Assembly (NCBI RefSeq): GCF_013822795.1
Contig: NZ_PNLB01000001.1
Location: forward strand, 248,001 to 312,000
Source: Phenylobacterium sp.
Lineage (GTDB): Bacteria > Pseudomonadota > Alphaproteobacteria > Caulobacterales > Caulobacteraceae
Direction of reading: 5' to 3'
DNA: 64,000 nucleotides
Shown here: positions 8,823-16,791 of the stretch, in pieces
Position numbering within the stretch: the stretch's first letter is position 1
Layout: every line of letters starts with the position of its first letter
Made by a program: the position numbers and the translations under genes
The notes under the pieces: generated by a model
The model's input: the letters and a program-made list of their open reading frames with translations, nothing else
Database searches by the model: none
Told to the model about the DNA's origin: nothing

Positions 8823-10969
8823 CCCCCGGCCGCCTCCACCAGCCGCCGCACGCCCGGCGTGACCATGATCAGCAGGTCGGCGGGCGGGCGCTTGCCGAAG
8901 AACGAGAAGATCGGCCGGGCGGAGGCGGCCTCGAAGGCGTCGGCGCGGTCGAGGACGGCTTTCGCACGGGCCGCGACGTCGGGCGAGAGCGGCTTGCCGG
9001 CCTCCAGGGCGTCGAGGGCCGCGGTTCCGACGGCGGCCATTTCGGCGATGTCGGCCGAGATCGGCAGGGCTTCGCGCACGGCGGGGTGATCCTGCGCGAC
9101 CGCGACGATGCGCTGATGGTTGGCGCTCCAGACTGCGAAGTCGGCGCGGACGGCGGCGCGGTCGGCGGCCTCGCCGGCGGCGGCGCGCTCGGCCCCGGCG
9201 ACGAAGGCGCGGGCGACGAGGCTGTCGACCGGGGCGGCGTCGGCCAAGGCGGTCAGGTGCTGCACGATCTTCTTGCCGGCGATGGCGGCGGGCACGCGCT
9301 TGTCGTGGGCCATGTGGCGGACCGGGCCGACCAGGTCGAGGAAGACCATCAGCGGCTCGGAGGCGCCCGGGGCCAGGCGCGAGGCCATGCGGGCGCGGGC
9401 GGCCTGGTCCTGCAAGCCGAGCCGGCGCAGGCGGTCCTGCTGAACGGCGAGGCGAAGGTACATGTCGGGGACGTCGCGCACGTCCTTGGGCGACCAGAAG
9501 CGCTCGGCCAGGGCCGCGGCGCGAGGCCAGAGGCGATTGTCGAGCATCTCGTCGCTGATCAGCTCGGCCCAGATCGGGGCCTCGCCGCCGATCACCAGGG
9601 CTTCCTGCTGCGGGGTGAGCGGGGCCATCGGCTGGACGATGACGCCGTCGGTGACGAAGCGGCCGACCAGCGGGTGCAGCTTGCGGGCGGCCTCGGCGTC
9701 CGCCGGGCTCATGCCGGCGGTCGAGGTGTCGAGCGGGTCGAAGCCGTAGTGGAACGCCGCGGTGTTCAGGAGGTCGAGATAGGAGCCGGCCGAGACGATG
9801 GTCCTGTGGCCGAGCGCGGTGGCGCGGCTGGTGGCGTTGGAGGTGCGCCAGGCCTGGACGACGATGTCGCGCGGCAGGGTCCCGGTGTCGATGACCTCTT
9901 CCCAGCCGACGACGATCTTGCCGCGGCGGGTCAGGGCCTGGTGGATGCGGCGGTGGGAGTGCGCCTCGACCTCGGCTTTGGTCTTCAGGCCCTGGGCGGT
10001 CTTCAGCGCCTCGACCTCGAGATCGCCGGCCCAGGCGTCGTCGGGGACCTCGTCGCCGCCGATGTGGAAGTAGGCGTCGGGGAACAGGCCGGCCATCTCG
10101 TCGAACAGCCGGGTGACGAAGCGGTAGGTGTCTTCCTTGGCGGGGCTCAGCACCTGGGCGCCCGCGGCGGCGGCGGTCGGGTTGGAGGCGAGCTCCGGAT
10201 AGGCCAGGGTCATGGCCCGGGCGTGGCCGGGAACGTCGAACTCCGGCACCACGCGCACGCCGCGATCGGCGGCATAGGTGATCAGCTCGCGGATTTCAGC
10301 CTGGGTATAGAACTGGCCGTGGCCGGCGACCTCGTGCAGGCGCGGATAGCGGCGACTCTCGACGCGGAAGGCCTCGTTGTCGCTGAGGTGCAGGTGCAGG
10401 ACGTTGAGCTTAACCTGCTCCATGGCGTCGATCTGGCGCTTGATGGTCGCCACGCTCATGAAGTGGCGGGCGGTGTCGATCATCACCCCGCGCCAGGCGA
10501 AGCGCGGCTTGTCGTCGATGGAGACCAGGGGGAGGGAGGCGGCGCCGTCGGCGTCGGTCTCCAGCAACTGGCGCAGGGTGGCCAGGCCGCGCAGCACGCC
10601 GACCGGGCCGTCGGCCTGCAGCGCCACGCCGCGCGGCGCGACCTGAAGGCGATAGCCCTCGCGCGCCTGCAGGGTGAGGGCGCCGGGATCGGCGGCGGCG
10701 CAGGATATCTCGAGCGTGGGACCGCCGGCGGCGAAGGTCTCGATGCCGGTGAGGCGGCCGAGGTCGCGCTGGAAGCGCTCGGCGGCGCGCTCGAGCATCG
10801 GGTCGCGGCAGCCGGTCCAGGTGATGGCGAAGCGGCTGGCGACCGGCAGGGCGCCCTCGTGCTCGGTCACCGACTGCGGCAGCGGAGTCAGCGAGACGGC
10901 GCCGGCGGGCCCGGCGCCCAGCAGGGCGAGCACGCAGGCGGCGGCGAGGGCGGCAGGGCGGATCGGCAT
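8819..10969 (-). CDS. Beta-N-acetylhexosaminidase, glycoside hydrolase family 20, secreted
   Basis: 716-residue exported GH20 enzyme that removes terminal beta-linked GlcNAc or GalNAc. The start at 10969 gives a signal peptide (MPIRPAALAAACVLALLGAG, cleavage near AGA-VS); the frame is open further upstream but reads into the terminator hairpin. An N-terminal GH20b domain (about residues 25-160) precedes the TIM barrel, which opens with RGVMIDTARHFM; the catalytic Asp-Glu pair is in HIGGDEVPDDAW near residue 306, and VVPEFDVPGHARA is another family signature. About 200 C-terminal residues are helical. It lies downstream of a TonB-dependent receptor on the same strand, as expected for a chito-oligosaccharide or glycoprotein-glycan utilisation pair. 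Confidence 0.94.
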   Translation of the reverse strand: MPIRPAALAAACVLALLGAGPAGAVSLTPLPQSVTEHEGALPVASRFAITWTGCRDPMLERAAERFQRDLGRLTGIETFAAGGPTLEISCAAADPGALTLQAREGYRLQVAPRGVALQADGPVGVLRGLATLRQLLETDADGAASLPLVSIDDKPRFAWRGVMIDTARHFMSVATIKRQIDAMEQVKLNVLHLHLSDNEAFRVESRRYPRLHEVAGHGQFYTQAEIRELITYAADRGVRVVPEFDVPGHARAMTLAYPELASNPTAAAAGAQVLSPAKEDTYRFVTRLFDEMAGLFPDAYFHIGGDEVPDDAWAGDLEVEALKTAQGLKTKAEVEAHSHRRIHQALTRRGKIVVGWEEVIDTGTLPRDIVVQAWRTSNATSRATALGHRTIVSAGSYLDLLNTAAFHYGFDPLDTSTAGMSPADAEAARKLHPLVGRFVTDGVIVQPMAPLTPQQEALVIGGEAPIWAELISDEMLDNRLWPRAAALAERFWSPKDVRDVPDMYLRLAVQQDRLRRLGLQDQAARARMASRLAPGASEPLMVFLDLVGPVRHMAHDKRVPAAIAGKKIVQHLTALADAAPVDSLVARAFVAGAERAAAGEAADRAAVRADFAVWSANHQRIVAVAQDHPAVREALPISADIAEMAAVGTAALDALEAGKPLSPDVAARAKAVLDRADAFEAASARPIFSFFGKRPPADLLIMVTPGVRRLVEAAGG

Positions 10970-10992
10970 GGACGGCCTCTGGTGAAAATAAC

Positions 10993-11027
10993 CCTGGCGG
11001 CGGTGCAGGGGAGCAACCGCCGCCAGG
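10993..11027 (-). terminator. Intrinsic terminator after the TonB-dependent receptor
   Basis: A perfect 12-base-pair stem (10993-11004 pairs with 11016-11027) with an 11-base loop. Reading the minus strand, the stem is followed by GTTATTTT, a T-rich tract, which is the expected form of a factor-independent terminator for the receptor gene. The hexosaminidase gene then begins 24 bases further on, so it would be transcribed by read-through or its own promoter. Confidence 0.75.
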
Positions 11028-11105
11028 CGGTCCGGGGGCATGGCCGGACCAAGGGCAGCGCGTCGGGGGAAGACCCGCCGCGCCGCTGTCAGGGACGGGC
11101 GGGAG

Positions 11106-13442
11106 CTAGTAGTTGGCGGTGAATCGGACCCCGAAGTAGCGGGTGTTGTCGCGGCTGATGCCGGTGCGGGTGCGGATCACCGTGCCGGCCGGCGGCAGGA
11201 AGATCCCCAGCGTGGTGCCGTAGGTCTCGGCGCTCTCCTCGAAGAGATTGTTGGCCAGCAGGTCGAGCTTGTAGGTCCCGTTGGTGAAGCTGACGCCGGC
11301 GTCGACGAAGGTGGTGGCGGCGAGGTTCTTGGCCGGGTCGCCGAGCAGGTCGGTGTTGGACTTGCTCTGGGCGCGGACCGTGCCGTTCAGCACGATGTCG
11401 TAGTCGCCCAGCACCTGGCGGAACGTGTACGAGCCGCTGACCGTGCCGCGCCACTCGGGAGCGCTGGCCAGCTGGTGGCCGGCCAGGTCGCGCTGCACCG
11501 GACGCGCCACCGTCTCGCCCGGCACCACGATGGTTTCGCAACCCTGGGCCGCAGTCTGGCCGGTGTAGCAGGGGGCGTAGGGGAAGGATTCGATCTTGGC
11601 GTCGGTGTAGGAGACCGCCGCGTTGAGGCGGAAGTCGTCGGTGACGACGGCGGCGGCCGAGACTTCGACCCCATGGGTGCGGACCTCGCCGACCGACGCC
11701 AGCTTGAGCACCGGGATCGTGTTGGCCTGGGTGGCGTCGTAGAGGATCGTCTGCAGCTGGTAGTTCTCGTAGCGGCTGTCGAAGTAGTTGACGTTCAGCG
11801 TCATGCGCCGATCGAACCACTCGGTCTTCAGGCCCGCCTCGACGGCTTTCACCTTTTCCGGATCCAGGGTCTTGAGCGTGCCGACCATGGCCACGGTGTT
11901 GTCCTCGGCGTCGTAGACCGGCCCCTGCGAGGCCTTGCCGTAGGTGACATAGGCCATGACGTTGTCGGTCAGGTGGTACTGGACCGAGGCGTCGTAGTTC
12001 ACGTAGTCGCCGCTGTCGTCGCCCTTGGAGACGATCAGGTCGTTGATCTTCGGGAACGGGATGGTGATGCCGTTCTCCAGCCGGCGGCTGGTGGCCAGGA
12101 TCGGGTTGAAGACCCAGGTGTAGTCGACCTTGTCCTTCTCGTAGCGCAGGCCGCCCATGACGGTGAGCTTGTCGGTGACGTTGTAGGAGGCGTGGCCGAA
12201 GAGCGCGAAGGCCTCCTGGCCGAACACCCGATGCCAGTCCACCGGCAGCAGGAAGCGGGTGTAGTCGTAGGTGTTCTCGGTGTTCGAGTAGAACGCGCCG
12301 GCCACGTACTGCAGCGGACCGTCGCCGCTGGAGGTCAGGCGGACCTCCTGGGTCACGTACTTGGTCTTGTTATAGATGTGCGCGAAGCCGTCGAAGTCGG
12401 GCCGCATGGCCATGTTGACCAGGGTCGAGGCGGTCAGGTCGGTGGTGGCCGGGTTGGTCTCGCGCAGGAACGAGGTGATCGAGGTCAGGGTGGCGGGGCC
12501 AAGGTCGTAGTCGAAGCGCAGCACGCCGCCGTCGTCCATGGTGCGGCTCTTGGAGTCGCGCGGCGAGACGAAGCCGTCGAGGTCGAACGACAGCGGGGCG
12601 GGGCGCAGCTCCGAATAGGGCCGCTTGGGGAAGTTGAAATCGTAGGGCGTGAAGATCTGCGAGGTCGGCACCGACGAGTAGCCCAGGATCAACGCGCCCA
12701 GGCCCTGTTCGACGGCGTTCCGCTGCTGGTGGAAGCCGGTGATCGTGATGGTCAGTTCCTCGGTCGGGGTCAGCTCCAGCTTGCCGCGGATCCCGTTGAC
12801 CTCGGAATAGGTGTCGGTCCCGGTGGTCAGGTTGGTCAGCACGCCCTTGGTGTGGCGCGAATAGGCCGAGAGGCTGAACGCGGCCCAGTCGTTGATCGGG
12901 CCGGAGACGAAGGCGCCGAATTGCCGCTCGCCGTCGTCGGTGATCATCGCCGTGCCGAAGCCGGTCCAGGTGCTGGACGGCGAGCGGGTGACCAGGTTGA
13001 TCAGGCCGCCGGTGGCGTTGCGGCCCGACAGCGTACCCTGCGGACCGGGCAGCACCTCGACCCGCTCGATGTCGATGAGGTTGTTGGCCAGGGTGGCGCG
13101 CGAGGGCTGCGGCACGTCGTCGAGGGTGACGCCGACCTTGTTCTCGGCCCCGATGCTGGAGGCCGAGGTGGCGACGCCGCGGATCGAGAGGCCCGTGCCG
13201 GAGATCGAGGGCACCAGCTTCTTGAGGTCGGCGATCTCGGTGACGTTGTTCTGGGCCAGCTCGCCGGCGCCGACGACCTGGACCGGCTTGGGGATGTCCT
13301 GGACGTTCTCGGCCCGCTTCTGGGCGGTGACGACGAGTTCGGCCAGCAGGCCGCTGTCGTTCGACTGGGCGGCGGCCGGCGAGGCGGCCAGCAGGACGAG
13401 CGCAGAGGACGCCATGAGGGCGCGGCGTGCAGAGATCAGCAT
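11106..13442 (-). CDS. TonB-dependent outer-membrane receptor
   Basis: 778-residue outer-membrane active transporter. The ATG at 13442 is preceded by a strong ribosome site (GGGGAG) and opens a signal peptide (MLISARRALMASSALVLLAAS, cut near AAA-QS). Then come a TonB-box-like AELVVTAQKR, the plug domain (about residues 45-150, with VEVLPGPQGTLSGRNATGG) and a 22-strand barrel ending in ...VRFTANY, the terminal aromatic signature. No N-terminal STN domain is present, so it does not signal to a FecR protein. Upstream is a LacI-operator-like site at 13500-13513. Next to a GH20 enzyme, it probably imports amino-sugar oligosaccharides; the substrate is inferred from context only. Confidence 0.95.
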   Translation of the reverse strand: MLISARRALMASSALVLLAASPAAAQSNDSGLLAELVVTAQKRAENVQDIPKPVQVVGAGELAQNNVTEIADLKKLVPSISGTGLSIRGVATSASSIGAENKVGVTLDDVPQPSRATLANNLIDIERVEVLPGPQGTLSGRNATGGLINLVTRSPSSTWTGFGTAMITDDGERQFGAFVSGPINDWAAFSLSAYSRHTKGVLTNLTTGTDTYSEVNGIRGKLELTPTEELTITITGFHQQRNAVEQGLGALILGYSSVPTSQIFTPYDFNFPKRPYSELRPAPLSFDLDGFVSPRDSKSRTMDDGGVLRFDYDLGPATLTSITSFLRETNPATTDLTASTLVNMAMRPDFDGFAHIYNKTKYVTQEVRLTSSGDGPLQYVAGAFYSNTENTYDYTRFLLPVDWHRVFGQEAFALFGHASYNVTDKLTVMGGLRYEKDKVDYTWVFNPILATSRRLENGITIPFPKINDLIVSKGDDSGDYVNYDASVQYHLTDNVMAYVTYGKASQGPVYDAEDNTVAMVGTLKTLDPEKVKAVEAGLKTEWFDRRMTLNVNYFDSRYENYQLQTILYDATQANTIPVLKLASVGEVRTHGVEVSAAAVVTDDFRLNAAVSYTDAKIESFPYAPCYTGQTAAQGCETIVVPGETVARPVQRDLAGHQLASAPEWRGTVSGSYTFRQVLGDYDIVLNGTVRAQSKSNTDLLGDPAKNLAATTFVDAGVSFTNGTYKLDLLANNLFEESAETYGTTLGIFLPPAGTVIRTRTGISRDNTRYFGVRFTANY

Positions 13443-13499
13443 GTTTTCTCCCCAAATTTTCTTCGTGGCGGCCAACCCGGTCGCCGTGTGGTGTTCTTG

Positions 13500-13513
13500 T
13501 GTAATCGTTATCA
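13500..13513 (-). promoter_or_regulatory. LacI-family operator-like site upstream of receptor gene
   Basis: TGTAATCGTTATCA matches nine of the ten fixed positions of the LacI-family consensus TGNAANCGNTTNCA. It is centred about 64 bases upstream of the receptor start codon. Read on the minus strand it is TGATAACGATTACA, which agrees at 12 of 14 positions with the site at 47395-47408 in front of the transporter operon and next to the only LacI gene in the window. Confidence 0.55.
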
Positions 13514-13644
13514 TCACTGGCCGAGCGCGGGCGCGCAGGGGGTGACGACGACGTCGCTGTACTGGGACGTGCGGCCGCGCAGCGGCGGCGCTGTCTTGGA
13601 AGCCCGACCCGATGCCCCGGAGTCGCCCTGAACCTAAGCTGGCG

Positions 13645-13674
13645 ACTTACATCCGGTCAATACTGCATGTAAGT
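13645..13674. promoter_or_regulatory. Candidate TetR operator
   Basis: A perfect 8-base inverted repeat, ACTTACAT (13645-13652) and ATGTAAGT (13667-13674), separated by 14 bases. It is 76 bases upstream of the TetR start at 13750 and in the shared divergent region, the usual place for TetR autoregulation. Binding by this TetR is inferred from position. Confidence 0.5.
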
Positions 13675-13749
13675 GACGGCCGAGCCTTGCCGAACGCCGG
13701 GCGGCGCCCGGATAGTGCGCCGCTGATCCGTCCAGAATCACGAGACCCG

Positions 13750-14355
13750 ATGACCGACCGTCCGCGCCGCATGACCCAAGCCGAGCGCACCGCCAGGACG
13801 CGGGCCAAGGTGCTGGCGACGGCGATCGACTGCCTGCACACCGAGGGTTATTCGGCGACCACCACATCGCTGGTGGCCCAGCGGTCGGGCAGCCGCGGGG
13901 CGATGCTGCACCAGTTCCCGACCCGCGCCGATCTGATGGTGGCGGTGGTGGAGGCGGCGTTCGAGGAGGAGATGGATCTCTATGACGCCCGGTTCGGCGC
14001 CATCGCCGACCCGAAGGCGCGGGTGTTCGCGATCCCCGAGGCGATCTGGGAGACGCTGAGCCGTCCGGCCGGGGTGGCGGTGCTGGAGATCCTGCAAGGT
14101 TCGCGCAGCGACCCGGCGATGACCGAGCGCCTGGCCCCGGTGCTGGCGCGGATCTCCAAGGAGTCGCGGCGGCGGCTGATCAAGTGGTTCGACCGGAGTT
14201 ACGCCGCCGCGCCGGCGGAGATGCGCCTGATCGTCTGGGCGGTGCGCGGGCTGTCGATCTCGCAGGTGTTGGAGCCCGATGTCGGCGACGTGCGCGAGTC
14301 GATCCTGCTGCTGCGCAAGCTGATGGAAACGCTGCACGGGGGAGAGACGGCATGA
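13750..14355 (+). CDS. TetR/AcrR-family transcriptional regulator
   Basis: 201-residue repressor-type regulator. The start at 13750 (MTDRPRRMTQAERTARTRAK) places the helix-turn-helix at about residues 25-60 (AIDCLHTEGYSATTTSLVAQ, then SRGAMLHQFPTRADL), as normal for TetR proteins; the open frame upstream covers the operator-like dyad. The C-terminal ligand-binding domain (about residues 75-195) has no assignable ligand. Its stop overlaps the SGNH hydrolase start (ATGA), so it is the first gene of a four-gene operon with the esterase, DUF1080 protein and nitrilase-family enzyme and probably controls it. Confidence 0.92.
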   Translation: MTDRPRRMTQAERTARTRAKVLATAIDCLHTEGYSATTTSLVAQRSGSRGAMLHQFPTRADLMVAVVEAAFEEEMDLYDARFGAIADPKARVFAIPEAIWETLSRPAGVAVLEILQGSRSDPAMTERLAPVLARISKESRRRLIKWFDRSYAAAPAEMRLIVWAVRGLSISQVLEPDVGDVRESILLLRKLMETLHGGETA

Positions 14356-15218
14356 GGCTGCTGCTGGCCGGGGCGATAGCCCTGGCGCTGGGAGGCGGCG
14401 CGGCCGCCGCGCCGATCGGCATGGTCGCCGATCCATGTCCGCCGCCCGCCGCGCCGGACCCGCTGGGCAAGGATCTCTCCGAGGCGATGGTCGCCGACGC
14501 GCCGTTTCCGCCAGCGCTGCTGGCCAAGGTGATGGACCCGGCGCGTGGGGCCGCGAACGAGAAGGCCAAGGCCGAGCAGGCGGCCCGCGATTGGGCCGAC
14601 CTCTGCCGCTACCGCGCCGAGAACGCGGCGGCGCGCAACGTCGAGGCGGTGTTCATGGGCGACTCGATCACCGAGCTCTGGATGGTGGCCGATCCGGGCT
14701 TCTTCAGCGCCGCGCGGCTCGACCGCGGGATCAGCGGCCAGACCAGCGGCCAGATGCTGTTGCGGTTCTCGGCCGACGTCGTCGCGTTGAAGCCGAAGGT
14801 CGTGCACATCCTGGCTGGCACGAACGACGTGGCGGGCAATCTGGGGCCCAATCGACCCGAGGATTTCAAGAACAATATCAGGGCGATGGCGGACATTTCT
14901 GATGCGAACGGCATCGCCGTGGCGATCGGCGCGATCCCGCCCGCCGACCGCTTCCTGTGGCGCGCGCAACTGAAGCCGGCGGCGCAGATCGGCGAGCTGA
15001 ACGCCTGGCTGAAGGCGTTCGCGGCCGAGCGCGGCTACGCCTTCGCCGACTATCACAGTGCGATGGCGACGGAGGCGGGGGCGATGCGCCCGGCCTTCAG
15101 CAAGGACTTCGTGCACCCCAACCGCGCCGGCTACGCGGTGATGGCGCCGATCGCGCAGGCGGCGCTGGACGAGGCGCGGCGGCGCGGTCCAAGAAAGACC
15201 GGGCTGGGAGGACGCTAG
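14352..15218 (+). CDS. Secreted SGNH/GDSL-family esterase
   Basis: 288-residue exported hydrolase. The start overlaps the TetR stop; signal peptide MRLLLAGAIALALGGGAAAAP. SGNH blocks are readable in order: block I FMGDSITELW with the catalytic Ser near residue 102, block II Gly in ISGQTSGQMLLRF, block III Asn in ILAGTNDVAGN, and block V Asp-x-x-His in KDFVHPNRAGYAVM. Such enzymes remove acetyl or other acyl groups from carbohydrates, or hydrolyse lipids. In an operon with a DUF1080 protein, a carbohydrate esterase role is the better guess. Confidence 0.92.
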   Translation: MRLLLAGAIALALGGGAAAAPIGMVADPCPPPAAPDPLGKDLSEAMVADAPFPPALLAKVMDPARGAANEKAKAEQAARDWADLCRYRAENAAARNVEAVFMGDSITELWMVADPGFFSAARLDRGISGQTSGQMLLRFSADVVALKPKVVHILAGTNDVAGNLGPNRPEDFKNNIRAMADISDANGIAVAIGAIPPADRFLWRAQLKPAAQIGELNAWLKAFAAERGYAFADYHSAMATEAGAMRPAFSKDFVHPNRAGYAVMAPIAQAALDEARRRGPRKTGLGGR

Positions 15219-15220
15219 CC

Positions 15221-16000
15221 ATGAAGATAAGGTTCGCGGCGCTGACTGCGCTGGCCGCGCTGTCGGTGGGGACCGCCTGCGGAGCGCAACTGTTGCCCAA
15301 GGACACTGAAGTCTGGACGCCTGTACCGCCCGTCGTGGCGCCGGGCGCGCAAGCCGGGGCGGCGCCGGCCGATGCGCTGGTGCTGTTCGACGGCACGGAC
15401 CTGTCGCAATGGGTGGCGACCAAGGACAAGTCGCCGGCCGGGTGGACGGTGGCCGATGGCGTGCTGACCGTGAACAAGGCGGCTGGCAACATCGAGACCA
15501 AGCAGAGCTTCGGCGACTACCAGCTGCACATCGAGTGGCGGGTTCCGGCGAACATCACCGGCGAGGGCCAGGCGCGCGGCAACGGCGGCCTGTTCCTCGC
15601 GTCCACGGGCAGCGGCGACGCCGGCTACGAGATCCAGATCCTCGATTCCTACCAGAACCCGACCTACGTCAACGGCCAGGCCGCCAGCATCTACAAGCAG
15701 CGTCCGCCGCTGGCCAACGCCATGCGCAAGCCGGGTGAATGGCAGACCTATGACGTGATCTGGCGCGCGCCGGTGTTCGGCGCGGACGGGGCGCTGGTTA
15801 AGCCCGCGCGGGTCACGCTGCTGCACAACGGGGTGCTGGTGCAGGACCATGTCGAGCTGACCGGCGAGACGGTGTTCATCGGCAAGCCCAAGTACAAGGC
15901 GCACGGCAAGTCGCCGATCAAGCTGCAGGCCCACCGCGACCCGAGCGAGCCGATCAGCTTCCGCAATATCTGGGTGCGGGAACTGGCCCCGGCGGGGTAG
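15221..16000 (+). CDS. DUF1080 (3-keto-disaccharide hydrolase domain) secreted protein
   Basis: 259-residue exported protein with one DUF1080 domain (Pfam name 3-keto-disaccharide hydrolase), a concanavalin-like beta-sandwich. Signal peptide MKIRFAALTALAALSVGTAC; the Cys near residue 20 could be a lipidation site but the preceding residues are a poor lipobox. Domain motifs: ALVLFDGTDLSQWVA near residue 55, GDYQLHIEWRVP, GNGGLFLA, YEIQILDSYQN, GEWQTYDVIWRAP, and the closing SFRNIWVREL. The family cleaves glycosidic bonds of 3-keto-glycosides made by a C3 dehydrogenase. Two bases separate it from the esterase and five from the amidase, so it is co-transcribed. A second member is encoded at 52477-53274. 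Confidence 0.9.
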   Translation: MKIRFAALTALAALSVGTACGAQLLPKDTEVWTPVPPVVAPGAQAGAAPADALVLFDGTDLSQWVATKDKSPAGWTVADGVLTVNKAAGNIETKQSFGDYQLHIEWRVPANITGEGQARGNGGLFLASTGSGDAGYEIQILDSYQNPTYVNGQAASIYKQRPPLANAMRKPGEWQTYDVIWRAPVFGADGALVKPARVTLLHNGVLVQDHVELTGETVFIGKPKYKAHGKSPIKLQAHRDPSEPISFRNIWVRELAPAG

Positions 16001-16005
16001 CCGCG

Positions 16006-16731
16006 ATGGTGCGCGTCGCCGCGGCGCAGACGCCGGAGTTCGTGGACGATCTCGACGCGGCTTTCGCCTACCTGCTGGAGGTGACCGAGCAGGCGCGGGG
16101 CGCGTCGCTGCTGTGTTTTCCCGAAGGCTTTCTTCAGGGCTATCTGACAGACGCCGAGCGCGCCCGGGGGGCGGCGCTGGATCTGGCTGGATCGCGGTTC
16201 GCGCGGCTGTTGGCGGCGCTGCCCGAAGACGGCCCGATGCTCGTGGTCGGTCTGATCGAGGCCGAGGGCGAGGACCTCTACAACACCGCCGCGGTGCTCC
16301 ATCGCCGGGCGTTGGTGGGGCGCTATCGCAAGCGCCATCTGCTGGGGCGCGAGCGCTGCTTCCGGCCGGGCGAGGGCGCCGCGACCTTCGAGGTCGATGG
16401 GCTGCGCTTCGGGATCAACATCTGCTTCGACACCAACTTCGCCGAGGCGGCGGCGGAGGTGGCGCAGCAGGGCGCTTCGCTGTTGCTGTGCCCGGCCAAC
16501 AACATGCTGCCGCGTCCGGCGGCGATCGAGTGGCGCGACAAGCACAATGCGGTGCGCGGCGAGCGCTGCCGCGAGACCGGCCTATGGCTGCTGTCGGCCG
16601 ACGTCACCGGCGAGCGCGACGGGCTGGTCGGCTGGGGGCCGACGGCGGTGCTGGGCCCGGACGGCGTGGTGGTGGCGCAGCTGCCGCTGGACGCGCCGGG
16701 GCTGCTGGTGTTCGACGTGCCGTTAGCTTGA
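16006..16731 (+). CDS. Carbon-nitrogen hydrolase (nitrilase superfamily)
   Basis: 241-residue cytoplasmic amidase-type enzyme; no signal peptide. The Glu-Lys-Cys triad is complete: Glu40 in LLCFPEGFLQG, Lys109 in VGRYRKRHLLG, and Cys140 in FGINICFDTNF. Family members hydrolyse amides, carbamoyl groups or nitriles. It is the last gene of the TetR-led operon and starts five bases after the DUF1080 stop. What an amidase does beside an esterase and a 3-keto-glycoside hydrolase is not evident; processing of an amide-bearing aglycone or N-acyl amino sugar is possible. Confidence 0.9.
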   Translation: MVRVAAAQTPEFVDDLDAAFAYLLEVTEQARGASLLCFPEGFLQGYLTDAERARGAALDLAGSRFARLLAALPEDGPMLVVGLIEAEGEDLYNTAAVLHRRALVGRYRKRHLLGRERCFRPGEGAATFEVDGLRFGINICFDTNFAEAAAEVAQQGASLLLCPANNMLPRPAAIEWRDKHNAVRGERCRETGLWLLSADVTGERDGLVGWGPTAVLGPDGVVVAQLPLDAPGLLVFDVPLA

Positions 16732-16748
16732 GTTGTGGTTGGCCATTT

Positions 16749-16766
16749 GTTACCCGCATAGGTAAC
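16749..16766. promoter_or_regulatory. Small perfect dyad before a PEP-CTERM gene
   Basis: GTTACC-CGCATA-GGTAAC, a six-base perfect inverted repeat with a six-base loop, lies 26 bases before the start of the following gene and directly upstream of its GGGGAG ribosome site. It could be an operator or an mRNA hairpin. Confidence 0.3.
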
Positions 16767-16791
16767 GTTCCCCGAGTTTGGGGAGAATATG

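Larger units (their letters stand above)
13443..13749. other. Divergent intergenic region between receptor and TetR genes
   Basis: The 307 bases between the receptor start and the TetR start hold no credible gene. They carry two dyad elements that are listed separately: a LacI-type site near the receptor and an ACTTACAT/ATGTAAGT dyad nearer the TetR gene. No convincing sigma-70 promoter boxes could be read. Confidence 0.6.

Noticed and set aside
9086..11122. Long open frame of about 678 codons on the plus strand opposite the hexosaminidase
   Set aside because: Composition is the Gly/Ala/Arg/Val-rich pattern of an antisense reading in GC-rich DNA; no domain; the minus-strand GH20 gene has all catalytic motifs.
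11040..13631. Open frame of 863 codons on the plus strand opposite the receptor
   Set aside because: Shadow of the TonB-dependent receptor; the minus strand has signal peptide, plug and barrel motifs, this frame has none.
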